A DNA stretch of 38,463 nt from Treponema sp. Its GTDB lineage: Bacteria > Spirochaetota > Spirochaetia > Treponematales > Treponemataceae. Made by a program: the position numbers and the translations under genes. The first letter of the stretch is position 1. Every line of letters starts with the position of its first letter. Shown piece by piece: positions 1 to 6,102 of this stretch. The notes under the pieces were generated by a model. The model was not told the DNA's origin. It saw only the letters and a program-made list of their open reading frames with translations, and ran no database searches. The stretch spans positions 1 through 38,463 of the forward strand of contig JAGAZO010000015.1 of assembly GCA_017940005.1 (NCBI GenBank), read 5' to 3'.

Positions 1-17
1 ACCTTTACCAGTCTCAT
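1..17 (-). CDS. start of an unidentified gene running off the left edge
   Basis: Only the first five codons and part of a sixth are present (Met-Arg-Leu-Val-Lys). The start is supported by an AGGAGG ribosome binding site at 22-27, four bases upstream of the ATG, and by a good sigma-70 promoter at 112-140. The product cannot be named. It lies downstream of the DGR reverse transcriptase in the same direction but behind the terminator at 172-210, so it is probably a separate transcription unit. Confidence 0.55.
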
Positions 18-111
18 ACTGCCTCCTATGTTGTTGGACTGCTTTCAGGCTCGCGACCATACCGCGCTGCCTGAACCTTTCTCCTGCCGCCGCTCGGACG
101 GCTTCATCTTT

Positions 112-140
112 ATTATACATCTTTTTGTGAAAAATGTCTT
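112..140 (-). promoter_or_regulatory. sigma-70 promoter for the left-edge gene
   Basis: On the minus strand a -35 box AAGACA (135-140) is separated by 17 bases from a perfect -10 box TATAAT (112-117). Transcription would begin near 105, leaving a leader of about 88 nt before the AGGAGG-preceded ATG at 17. Confidence 0.6.
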
Positions 141-171
141 GATGCGGGAGGAAAATTTGGAAGGTAAAAGC

Positions 172-210
172 CTGAAAAAGGAAACCTTTTGTAAAGGTGT
201 CCTTTTTCAG
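172..210 (-). terminator. long hairpin after the reverse transcriptase
   Basis: An inverted repeat with outer arms CTGAAAAAGGA / TCCTTTTTCAG and inner arms ACCTTT / AAAGGT starts about 22 bases beyond the reverse-transcriptase stop codon. It is symmetrical enough to act in either direction. A role as the end of the DGR transcript is inferred from position. Confidence 0.5.
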
Positions 211-231
211 ATATGTTCCGCCTTTACTGCG

Positions 232-1200
232 TTACTGCTGCACGCGCCGCGTGGCGTACACGGCAAACGAGCGAATGCATGCCTCTTGTTCGCTTATTTG
301 CCCCGCCGCAAACTTCCGCTCTATATTTTCGAGCGTGTTTTTCATGCGTCGTTTTATCTTTTGCAACACGCGCACGCGATTTCCCGAAATGCGCCAGCCC
401 AAAAACGGCACGCCGTGCGCTGTCGCGCCAAACACCGCTTCGTTTAATTGCAGTGCAAGTTCATCCGCACAAAATGCGGCAATTGCTTTATGCGTATTTT
501 TCAGTTTCTCCATGCTGTTTGCAAAGAGCACCATGTCGTCCATGTAGCGCACATAGCCGCGCACATTCATGCGCTCAAGAATAACGTGGTCGAGCGATGA
601 CAAATAGAAATTCGCAAAAAATTGGCTTGTCAAATTGCCTATGGGAAGCCCTTTCGCAATTCCGCTGGAAGAGGCGTAGCTGTCTATGATTGCAAAAAGC
701 AGCATAAGGCATTTGCTGTCTTTTATGATACGCGACAGCTGCCGTTTTAAACGCTCGTGGTCAATGCTGTCAAAATATTTTTTTACGTCGAGCTTTAAGA
801 AATATGTTGATGAGCTCGCCTTGCGCTTTGCATACCGCGCTGCCGCATGAGTGCCCTTGCCCTTCCTGCATGCGTATGTATGGCAGATAAACTGCCGCTC
901 AAAAATGCTTTCGAGCACATTCATAATTGCGTGGTGCATTACGCGGTCTGAAAACGGCACAACGCTTATGACGCGCTCTTTCGGGTCACACACTTTGAAC
1001 TGCACATAGCTTGAAAAATCATTTTTGTACAAGCGATGTTTGAGCAACGCTAGGTTCGCGTTCACGTTGCGCGAAAAGTTTTTCACTGCTTTTTTCTTTG
1101 TTTTGCCTTTGCGCGCTTTGAGCCATGCACTGCGCAAATTTTCAAACGATACAATGCGATTAAAAAGGGATGTTGCTCGTTTCATCGCTTTCTGCTTCAT
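232..1200 (-). CDS. diversity-generating retroelement reverse transcriptase
   Basis: A 322-residue reverse transcriptase of the DGR/group II-like lineage. Visible motifs are the first catalytic Asp in FLKLDVKKYFDSIDH (about 133-147), GLPIGNLTSQ (184-193; the IGNxTSQ form is typical of DGR enzymes), the catalytic YMDD (219-222) and GVPFLGWRI (263-271). There is no maturase or endonuclease domain. In known DGRs the enzyme copies a template-repeat RNA with errors at adenines, and the cDNA replaces the variable end of a target gene. It overlaps the 3' end of the HRDC gene by 41 bases, indicating an operon. The start could instead be the ATG at 1185. The C-terminus stops soon after the thumb, which is normal to slightly short for the family. 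Confidence 0.93.
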   Translation of the reverse strand: MKQKAMKRATSLFNRIVSFENLRSAWLKARKGKTKKKAVKNFSRNVNANLALLKHRLYKNDFSSYVQFKVCDPKERVISVVPFSDRVMHHAIMNVLESIFERQFICHTYACRKGKGTHAAARYAKRKASSSTYFLKLDVKKYFDSIDHERLKRQLSRIIKDSKCLMLLFAIIDSYASSSGIAKGLPIGNLTSQFFANFYLSSLDHVILERMNVRGYVRYMDDMVLFANSMEKLKNTHKAIAAFCADELALQLNEAVFGATAHGVPFLGWRISGNRVRVLQKIKRRMKNTLENIERKFAAGQISEQEACIRSFAVYATRRVQQ

Positions 1201-1654
1201 CGCTTTCTTTCAAAAGCTTGTGATACTCATCAAGCAAAACTTGCGCAAACTCTTTGAGCATGATGTTGCCCGCATGCGGAAGCGCTTTTATTTCGTCAAG
1301 CGTAATGGCAGGCTTTTGCACAATGGCTGCAAGATGTTCGTCCTTGCACACCATGTATGCGCCAACGAGTTTTTTTTCTTTTGCAAGGGACGCGCGAAAC
1401 GCTTTGAGCTTGTCAAACATTTGTTTTTGCTCATCCGTTTTAAGTTCTGAGCGCCAGTCAATCCGTTTGCTTGTCTTTGATGATTCTCCTGCGTTCTTGT
1501 ATTCGACAAGGATTTGAATGCCGCAGTTCTGTCCGGAAAAAATGCAATTTTCAACTGTACGAACAATGACATGAGAACGCATGAACGCATTCAATTCATC
1601 GCACTGGGCTGCGTCGCCGAGCGCATGTATAAAAAACGATTGGAACTGTGACAT
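1160..1654 (-). CDS. HRDC-domain DGR accessory protein
   Basis: A 164-residue protein. The C-terminal half, from about MVCKDEHLAAIVQ to FAQVLLDEYHKLL, fits the HRDC (helicase and RNase D C-terminal) nucleic-acid-binding fold, including the pattern of short helices around ITLDEIKALPHAG. HRDC proteins are known partners in some DGRs, where they replace the four-helix Avd protein that helps reverse transcriptase use the template RNA. The N-terminal half (SQFQSFFIHALGD onward) is not recognised. The ATG at 1654 was chosen because GGAGAG lies just upstream; a longer frame upstream has no such signal. The gene is downstream of the template repeat and overlaps the reverse transcriptase. Confidence 0.75.
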   Translation of the reverse strand: MSQFQSFFIHALGDAAQCDELNAFMRSHVIVRTVENCIFSGQNCGIQILVEYKNAGESSKTSKRIDWRSELKTDEQKQMFDKLKAFRASLAKEKKLVGAYMVCKDEHLAAIVQKPAITLDEIKALPHAGNIMLKEFAQVLLDEYHKLLKESDEAESDETSNIPF

Positions 1655-1801
1655 ACTCTCTCCAAAAAACTCCGCCCGGCGTTCGCGTTTACAGCACCTG
1701 CTGATAGCTACCAGCAGGGCAGGAGCCGTTCCGCTCATTGAGCAGAATGCATTCGCACGAAAATCGTGCAAGAAAAGTCGGTTCTGAAAGTTTTGCGGCG
1801 A
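1655..1801 (-). ncRNA. DGR spacer region with two hairpins
   Basis: Between the template repeat and the HRDC start lie two short inverted repeats: GCACGA/TCGTGC with a 3-base loop at 1755-1769, and CCTGCTG/CAGCAGG at 1697-1718. In the Bordetella phage DGR the structured spacer RNA 3' of the template repeat is required for cDNA priming. The same place and similar length here suggest the same role, by inference. Confidence 0.45.
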
Positions 1802-1834
1802 TTACGGAGAAATCCTGCGCCGTTTACTTTTAGA

Positions 1835-1978
1835 GCTGGAACGCACCACACGGAAGCCAAGATTGTCATTGAGGTTTTCCGGCGAGTTGTTGTTCCGGTA
1901 CGACACCGCGCAATGCTGCGCAGTATTGTTCCACGAACCACCGCGTTTGACACGGTTCGAGCCAGACGACGGTCCTGT
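1835..1978 (-). repeat. DGR template repeat (TR)
   Basis: Read on the minus strand in one frame this stretch gives TGPSSGSNRV-KRGGSW-NNTAQHCAVSYRNNNSP-ENLNDNLGFRVVRSS. That is the C-terminal signature of formylglycine-generating-enzyme-type C-lectin proteins used as DGR targets. Eight AAC/AAT codons sit at the usual variable positions, where adenine mutagenesis would act. The rest of a target gene is missing: upstream there is only a promoter and no FGE-like sequence. This favours a non-coding template repeat over a variable repeat in a real gene. It lies immediately upstream of the spacer, HRDC and reverse-transcriptase genes. The exact ends need comparison with the variable repeats. Confidence 0.75.
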
Positions 1979-2012
1979 CGCACTTTGTGTGTTCGGCTTT
2001 CCTTTGCATGCA

Positions 2013-2041
2013 ATTCTAGCAAATATAAGTTTACAATACAA
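2013..2041 (-). promoter_or_regulatory. promoter of the DGR transcript
   Basis: On the minus strand an extended -10 (TGC then TAGAAT, 2013-2018) lies 17 bases from a weak -35 TTGTAT (2036-2041). Transcription would start near 2006, some 30 bases before the template repeat, so template repeat, spacer, HRDC and reverse transcriptase could be one RNA. It diverges from the hisH promoter. Confidence 0.45.
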
Positions 2042-2069
2042 GAGCGAGCGAAACCGAACTGGTGCGCAC

Positions 2070-2098
2070 TTGCAATGCCTCGCACCATTTGCTACCAT
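2070..2098 (+). promoter_or_regulatory. putative hisH promoter giving a leaderless mRNA
   Basis: TTGCAA (2070-2075), a 17-base spacer and TACCAT (2093-2098), followed after seven bases by the hisH ATG. No Shine-Dalgarno sequence lies in between. Both boxes are imperfect. Confidence 0.4.
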
Positions 2099-2105
2099 AA
2101 TCACT

Positions 2106-3002
2106 ATGACAGGGATTGTTGACTACAACGCCGGAAACATACGGAGCGTTGAGCGCGCGCTCCACGCGATTCAAGCGCCGTATGTCGTTTCAAAAAATCC
2201 GCGCGAGCTTGCTTTGTGCAGCCGACTCATTTTTCCTGGCGACGGAGATGCCGCATATGCGATGTCGCAGCTTAAGCGCACGGGCTTTGACTCATTTCTT
2301 GCGGATTGGGTTGCTTCCCAAAAACAGCTGCTCGGCATTTGCGTAGGCTCGCAAGTGATTTTTGAGTACAGCGAAGAAGGTGACGTGCAGTGTCTGGGCT
2401 TTGTAAAAGGTGCAATCCGCCATTTTTCGTCGCTGTGGGAAGAAGAGCACGCGCGCAAAGTGCCGCACATGGGCTGGAACGATTTGACATATGTAAACGG
2501 AAGCTCGCCGCTTTTTGACGGCGTTGCGGAGCACACAGACGTGTACTTTGTTCATTCATATGTGATACAGCCAGAAGACAAAACGATTGTCAAAGCATAT
2601 GTGGACTACGGCGTGCGCGTTCCGTCATGCGTTTCGTTTGGGAGCGTCACGGCGTTTCAATTTCATCCAGAAAAATCAGGAAGCGCGGGACTGCGCATGC
2701 TGCAAAACTTTTGCAAGGATGATTTTGCACGCGGCGCGGCGAGCGGAACAAATACAGCACGGAGCACAGACACATCGCACGGCACAAACATATCGCACAA
2801 CGCAAGCGCGGCACCAAGTGCAAGCACATCGCACGATGCAAGCGCGCCCGCCCACTGCACGCACGGCGCAGACGCATCGCACAGTGCGGACACATCGCAC
2901 GGCACAAACATATCGCACAACGCAAGCGCGCCCGCCCACTGCACGCACAACGCAAGCGCATCTGGCAGCAGCACGCCACGCGCGGGAGGCGGACAGTGCT
3001 AA
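2106..3002 (+). CDS. hisH: imidazole glycerol phosphate synthase, glutaminase subunit, with a repetitive tail
   Basis: Class-I glutamine amidotransferase that supplies ammonia to HisF for making IGP and AICAR in histidine synthesis. The triad is present: Cys79 in GICVGSQ, and His187 and Glu189 in FQFHPEK. The start MTGIVDYNAGN matches the family start; a longer upstream frame runs over the DGR template. The enzyme normally ends near residue 208 (LQNFCKDDF). Here about 90 more residues of low-complexity Ser/His/Ala/Thr/Asn follow, built from repeats such as TSHGTNISHNASA. hisF overlaps the last codons, so the tail is translated and the pair is coupled. No other his gene is visible in the window. 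Confidence 0.9.
   Translation: MTGIVDYNAGNIRSVERALHAIQAPYVVSKNPRELALCSRLIFPGDGDAAYAMSQLKRTGFDSFLADWVASQKQLLGICVGSQVIFEYSEEGDVQCLGFVKGAIRHFSSLWEEEHARKVPHMGWNDLTYVNGSSPLFDGVAEHTDVYFVHSYVIQPEDKTIVKAYVDYGVRVPSCVSFGSVTAFQFHPEKSGSAGLRMLQNFCKDDFARGAASGTNTARSTDTSHGTNISHNASAAPSASTSHDASAPAHCTHGADASHSADTSHGTNISHNASAPAHCTHNASASGSSTPRAGGGQC
2769..2930 (+). repeat. in-frame tandem-like repeats in the hisH tail
   Basis: A 42-base block at 2769-2810 recurs exactly at 2889-2930, a 120-base offset (40 codons, so in frame). The intervening segment is built of related pieces ending in a Cys-Thr-His motif that also recurs after the second block. The array encodes His every few residues. Such repeats can expand or contract by recombination without breaking the frame. 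Confidence 0.85.
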
Positions 3003-3760
3003 AAAAGCGAATCATCGTGTGCCTTGACGTAAAAGACGGACGCACTACAAAAGGCGTGCAGTTCCAAAACAACCGCGACATAGGCGACCCTGTTGCAATG
3101 GCGAGCGACTACTATCGGCAGGGCGTTGACGAGCTTGTGTTCTACGACATTATGGCGTCAGCACGCAGGCGCGCGCCCATGCTTTCGCTCATCGAGCGCG
3201 TTGCACGCGAAGTGTTCATCCCGTTTTGCGTGGGCGGCGGCATTGCAAGCGTTGACGACATTCGCGCCATAATCCTTGCAGGAGCCGAAAAAGTGAGCCT
3301 CAACTCGCAGGCAGTAAAAAATCCCGATTTAATAAAAGAGGGCGCGCGCATTTTCGGAAACCAGTGCATTGTGCTCGGCATGGATGCTTCTCGCGACAAC
3401 GCAATGCCAAGCGGCTACCGCGTGTTCATAAACGGCGGGCGCACAAAAACAGCGCTTGACGCAAAAGCATGGGCGCAAAAAGCGGTGTCGCTCGGCGCTG
3501 GCGAAATAGTGCTCAATGCCATTGACACAGACGGCGTGCAGACGGGCTACGAGCTTACGCTTACGCGCATGATTTCAGAAAGCGTGAGCGTGCCTGTCGT
3601 GGCATCGGGAGGAGCGGGAAATCCGCAGCACATTGCAGACGCGTTTACGAGCGGCACAGCAGATGCCGCGCTCATCGCCACTATGGTGCATTCAGGCGAA
3701 TACACTGTCAGCACCATAAAAGAAGCGCTTTTTGCGCAAGGAATTCCTGTGAGGCTGTAA
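2996..3760 (+). CDS. hisF: imidazole glycerol phosphate synthase, cyclase subunit
   Basis: A (beta/alpha)8 barrel of 254 residues that takes ammonia from HisH and converts PRFAR to IGP and AICAR. The catalytic aspartates are visible as Asp11 (CLDVKDGR) and Asp130 (LGMDAS). The phosphate-binding pieces GGGI (80-83), INGGRTKT and ASGGAG are also present. The start is GTG at 2996, inside the last codons of hisH, a typical coupled arrangement. The sequence has DIMASARRR where many HisF proteins have DITAS, so it belongs to a divergent HisF branch. No downstream partner follows; it converges on the BrnA gene. Confidence 0.93.
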   Translation: MLKKRIIVCLDVKDGRTTKGVQFQNNRDIGDPVAMASDYYRQGVDELVFYDIMASARRRAPMLSLIERVAREVFIPFCVGGGIASVDDIRAIILAGAEKVSLNSQAVKNPDLIKEGARIFGNQCIVLGMDASRDNAMPSGYRVFINGGRTKTALDAKAWAQKAVSLGAGEIVLNAIDTDGVQTGYELTLTRMISESVSVPVVASGGAGNPQHIADAFTSGTADAALIATMVHSGEYTVSTIKEALFAQGIPVRL

Positions 3761-3831
3761 AAGAACGCTTGCCGCCGCCCGTTGTGACAAGCACAGCGAG
3801 ACAGCACTCACCAGAACAACAATGCGCGCTG

Positions 3832-4143
3832 CTACATTTGCGCTATGGGACAGTTGTGCATTCTTGCCCAGCGCAACACTGCATTCAGCCGCGTTTGATA
3901 GCCTTTGCCAGGCCCCTTGAGCCACGCAAGCGTGTCGTTATCAATCTTTGTGTGCACATCAGTTTTTGGCATTTTTAATGACTGAAAATAGTACGGCACA
4001 ATAGGCGTATCAAGACTTTCAGGAATATCAGAGCAATCTATTTCGCTATCTCGCATTGCGTCTAATCGTTCCAATTCCGCACGCTGCTCATCTGTCAACG
4101 GCGGAAAATCAATGTGCTTATAAGAGTGCTGCATGTGCTTCAT
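3832..4143 (-). CDS. brnA: BrnA-family antitoxin
   Basis: A 103-residue protein. The N-terminal FPPLTDEQRAELERLDAM and the C-terminal KIDNDTLAWLKGPGKGYQTRLNAVLRWA are hallmarks of BrnA (DUF4415), a ribbon-helix-helix protein that neutralises BrnT and represses its own operon. The segment DSEIDCSDIPE is also typical. An AAGGAG lies about 10 bases before the ATG. The gene overlaps the 3' end of brnT by 26 bases, giving the usual toxin-first order of this family. Confidence 0.9.
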   Translation of the reverse strand: MKHMQHSYKHIDFPPLTDEQRAELERLDAMRDSEIDCSDIPESLDTPIVPYYFQSLKMPKTDVHTKIDNDTLAWLKGPGKGYQTRLNAVLRWARMHNCPIAQM

Positions 4144-4444
4144 ATTCCTTTATCTCCTTGACAGTTGCTTTTCTTGCAGAAAAAATCCGTTTGTATTCTC
4201 CATGTTCTGTCATTGATACTGTTAGTGTTTGAAAACTTCCAGACACTAAATCCCTTCCCACGCATTTCCATCTTTCTTCATCGACTGTAGAATTTTTAGT
4301 ATCATACTGCTGCGTCATGCACGGATCGCTAAAAATCCTAACAGCACTTTCAAAAGATATGCCGTGCTTTATTTTATTGCGTTTGTTCTTTTCAGTGTCC
4401 CATACAAACGCATTCAGATAAACAAAATCTTTATCCCGCCCCAT
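4118..4444 (-). CDS. brnT: BrnT-family ribonuclease toxin
   Basis: A 108-residue member of the BrnT family (DUF497), whose members fold like RelE and cleave RNA. Family features are FVWDTEKNKRNKIKHGISFE near the start, the central IFSDP, and the C-terminal RIFSARKATVKEIKEYE with the conserved Arg/Ser/Ala/Arg/Lys/Ala block. Start codons exist at 4462, 4459, 4450 and 4444. The last is preferred because a TTGACT/TACCAT promoter ends six bases upstream and no Shine-Dalgarno sequence precedes any of them. It is translated ahead of BrnA. Confidence 0.88.
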   Translation of the reverse strand: MGRDKDFVYLNAFVWDTEKNKRNKIKHGISFESAVRIFSDPCMTQQYDTKNSTVDEERWKCVGRDLVSGSFQTLTVSMTEHGEYKRIFSARKATVKEIKEYEAHAALL

Positions 4445-4450
4445 AGTCAT

Positions 4451-4485
4451 ATGGTACATCATTTATGTACATAAGTCAAGTACAT
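4451..4485 (-). promoter_or_regulatory. brnTA promoter overlapped by three GTACAT repeats
   Basis: On the minus strand TTGACT (4474-4479), a 17-base spacer and TACCAT (4451-4456) lie six bases before the ATG at 4444. GTACAT occurs three times on the plus strand, at 4454, 4467 and 4480, exactly 13 bases apart. One copy overlaps the -10 box, one lies inside the spacer and the third sits just upstream of the -35. This is a plausible autoregulatory operator for BrnA. Confidence 0.5.
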
Positions 4486-4535
4486 TATATTGTTAAAAAA
4501 GTCAATCCTTATTTCGGAGCAAGCTACTCTGCACA

Positions 4536-4615
4536 GCCAGCTGCTCCGACTTCGCTCGCGCTCATTGCCGCGCGTTCCGCGCGGCAACTATCGGTCTTCG
4601 CATCTGGGCTAGGCT
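4536..4615 (-). repeat. dispersed palindromic repeat family 1, copy A
   Basis: Shares most bases with 35130-35211, including GCCAGCTGCT at one end and CATCTGGGCTAGGCTG at the other. The centre is a hairpin, TTGCCGCGCG/CGCGCGGCAA (4565-4587). The other copy has a different stem sequence that still pairs, so the structure rather than the letters is conserved. Copies C and D share the CAGCCTAGCCC end. Confidence 0.75.
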
Positions 4616-4679
4616 GTATCGCTTCAACGTGCGCTGCTGTGCAAAGTTTTTATCACGCCGCCGCTCACGCTGCTCGAAT

Positions 4680-4765
4680 CACCATACCTCGCTGCAAGCG
4701 ACGAGGTATGGCAGTCGGCTTTCATACCCGTATTTGCAACGCAAGCGTCGGAGTAGTCCCCCTCC
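4680..4765 (-). repeat. dispersed double-hairpin repeat family 2, copy 1
   Basis: On the minus strand it carries an ACTAC...GGGTA segment, the string CCGACTGC and the palindrome with CATACCTCG / CGAGGTATG arms (4683-4710 plus strand). The same order occurs at 10237-10332. It lies next to family 1 copy A in the gap between brnT and a lipoprotein gene. No gene is supported in this 340-base gap. Confidence 0.7.
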
Positions 4766-4823
4766 GCGCGAATAAAACAGCGCAGGAAAACTGATTCCCA
4801 CGCTGCAAAATTTTTTTGTGTGG

Positions 4824-5384
4824 TTATTTCACTATGCAAAGAATGTATTCGTCGCTGTCTTTGCGAAAATCGAGCGTGCAGTCAGCAGAAAAGCAGCCGA
4901 ATAGAACGCCATCTGTTTGATGAGGAGCGTCTTTTTTCATTGTAACTATTTCACCGCTCACTGTTCCAACATATGGCAGCTTTATCCCATCGTCAGTATA
5001 GGAACAATCGAGCATAAGCCATGCACCGCCATCGCTCATGAATGCTGTTTCATATTTAAAAATAAAACGCACTCCAGTTGTATCGTTCGCGTGTACCACA
5101 GTCGTTTGCGGCACGGCAGAATTTTCCACGCGGCTTCTTTCAGTCGGAGCATCCCATATAGTATCGGAAATAGCATTAAAATGCGTATACCGCGTTATCT
5201 TCGCTATGTTTAAATCTTTGTCGGTATGATTGGTAATGGTAAATCCAACCACATGCGGATAGTTGCCAGATAAATCTTCGTCAGTATCTTTCACGCTTGC
5301 AGTGCCAGGAGTACATGAACCGAAAAGCAACAGCACGGTTGCAAGCGTTGTAATCGTTAAAATACGAAAACAGAGCTTTTTCAT
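4824..5384 (-). CDS. small lipoprotein of unknown function
   Basis: A 186-residue protein with a lipoprotein signal: charged start MKKLCFR, hydrophobic stretch, and lipobox LLLFGSC at about residues 18-24. The mature part is hydrophilic, with alternating beta-type segments (VVGFTITNHTDKDLNIAKI, TTGVRFIFKYE, GAWLMLDCSY) that suggest a beta sandwich. No family is recognised. The start is supported by AGGAGG seven bases upstream. Its ATG overlaps the TGA of the preceding 47-residue ORF, so the two are probably translationally coupled from the promoter at 5564-5592. Confidence 0.8.
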   Translation of the reverse strand: MKKLCFRILTITTLATVLLLFGSCTPGTASVKDTDEDLSGNYPHVVGFTITNHTDKDLNIAKITRYTHFNAISDTIWDAPTERSRVENSAVPQTTVVHANDTTGVRFIFKYETAFMSDGGAWLMLDCSYTDDGIKLPYVGTVSGEIVTMKKDAPHQTDGVLFGCFSADCTLDFRKDSDEYILCIVK

Positions 5385-5524
5385 TTTTTCCTCCTGTCTG
5401 GTGTTGCATGCGGTGCCGCATTACCACGATTTCCCCCTGATGAGTTGCCCGTTCTACTCGGCCAGTTTGGGTTTGCAGGCGGCGCATGCGGTGGAACTGC
5501 TGTAGGCTTTGATTTATTTGCCAT
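5381..5524 (-). CDS. 47-residue Pro/Asn/Gly-rich small protein
   Basis: ATG at 5524 is preceded by AAGGAGGA and the reading frame runs MANKSKPTAVPPHAPP, then NPNWPSRTGNSSGGNRGN, ending APHATPDRRKK. The stop overlaps the start of the downstream lipoprotein gene as ATGA. It has no signal peptide or membrane segment. The NPNWPS-TG-SGG-RGN pattern resembles short uncharacterised proteins that I recall from unrelated bacteria; this is recollection, not a search. Strong promoter, ribosome binding site and coupling all support translation. Confidence 0.6.
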   Translation of the reverse strand: MANKSKPTAVPPHAPPANPNWPSRTGNSSGGNRGNAAPHATPDRRKK

Positions 5525-5563
5525 ATGTCCTCCTTAAACAATATACGATAGGTCGTTTGTTAT

Positions 5564-5592
5564 ATTTTATAAATAATATATACCGCTGTCAA
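5564..5592 (-). promoter_or_regulatory. strong sigma-70 promoter for the small protein/lipoprotein operon
   Basis: Minus strand TTGACA (5587-5592), a 17-base AT-rich spacer and TAAAAT (5564-5569). Transcription would start near 5557, about 33 bases ahead of the small ORF. Confidence 0.75.
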
Positions 5593-5734
5593 GGAAAAGT
5601 GTATGCTTTTTCACTGATTTGTGGTATTTTCGCATGTGGGCGGGTGCAGGAATTTTTTGCGATTTTTGTGCGTGCACAAATTGTTCACAAAAAATGGGCA
5701 CATGTTCCACAGTTTCGAAAGTTGTTACATTCGT

Positions 5735-5838
5735 GAGCGCACACGTAAATACGCAAGTTTGTGAAGCACCCTGTGACGGAGCTTCGCAAACTCGAAGTTA
5801 AAATGCGCACGCTTTTTCAGTGCGCATTTTAAACGCTT
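5735..5838 (+). repeat. double-hairpin repeat family 3, copy 1
   Basis: Begins GAGCGCACACGTA. The first stem has arms AGTTTGTGAAGC/GCTTCGCAAACT (5756-5792) and the second TTAAAATGCGCAC/GTGCGCATTTTAA (5798-5832), followed by AACGCT. It matches copies at 19913-20000 and 20088-20153. The gap 5593-6054 holds only this element and family 1 copy C; no gene is supported there. Confidence 0.8.
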
Positions 5839-5864
5839 GCAAATTCTCACATCTATGTGCACTA

Positions 5865-5997
5865 CAGCCTAGCCCGCCGTGTAGTGCCGTTAGTCCACCT
5901 TGACTGCTTCTAGCAGTCAAGGTGGATGAGCGGGAGCGAAGCACGAAAGGGCGGCTTTTCGATGAGCAGCCATACGGCTGCGTTCTGCTCCGAAAAA
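5865..5997 (+). repeat. dispersed palindromic repeat family 1, copy C
   Basis: Starts CAGCCTAGCCCGCC. It contains a 14-bp stem CCACCTTGACTGCT/AGCAGTCAAGGTGG (5895-5925), then ATGAGCG-GAGCGAAG and GAAAGGGCGGCT, and ends TGCTCCGAAAAAA. The ATGAGCG-GAGCGAAG string also follows the hairpin in the reverse complement of copies A and B. The GAAAGGGCGGC and CTCCGAAAAAA parts are shared with copy D. Confidence 0.7.
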
Positions 5998-6054
5998 ATA
6001 CTTGCATGATTTTTTTACTCGCTGCTGTTCGTTGTTCGAATTTGCCCTAATGCC

Positions 6055-6083
6055 TTGCAACGCACCGCCTCATGCGCTACTAT
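6055..6083 (+). promoter_or_regulatory. promoter of the DUF2156/thioesterase operon
   Basis: TTGCAA (6055-6060), 17 bases, TACTAT (6078-6083). The expected start point near 6090 leaves room for the GAGG at about 6093-6096 before the ATG at 6103. Confidence 0.5.
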
Positions 6084-6102
6084 ATGTTGTACGAGGTTGT
6101 AC

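Noticed and set aside
1802..2104. Minus-strand ORF of 100 codons spanning the lectin-like sequence
   Set aside because: Only the last part resembles FGE C-lectin proteins. The upstream half is unrelated and covers the promoter region, so it is read as the non-coding template repeat.
1863..2105. Upstream in-frame extension of hisH
   Set aside because: It translates the antisense of the DGR template repeat; the conserved HisH start is at 2106.
2647..3081. Long minus-strand ORFs opposite the hisH tail
   Set aside because: They are antisense reflections of the repetitive hisH tail, with no signals or recognisable families.
4465..4794. Plus-strand ORF of 109 codons
   Set aside because: It reads across two palindromic repeats. 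The PRCKRRGM-like string also arises from the same repeat at 10.3 kb, so it comes from repeat DNA, not a gene.
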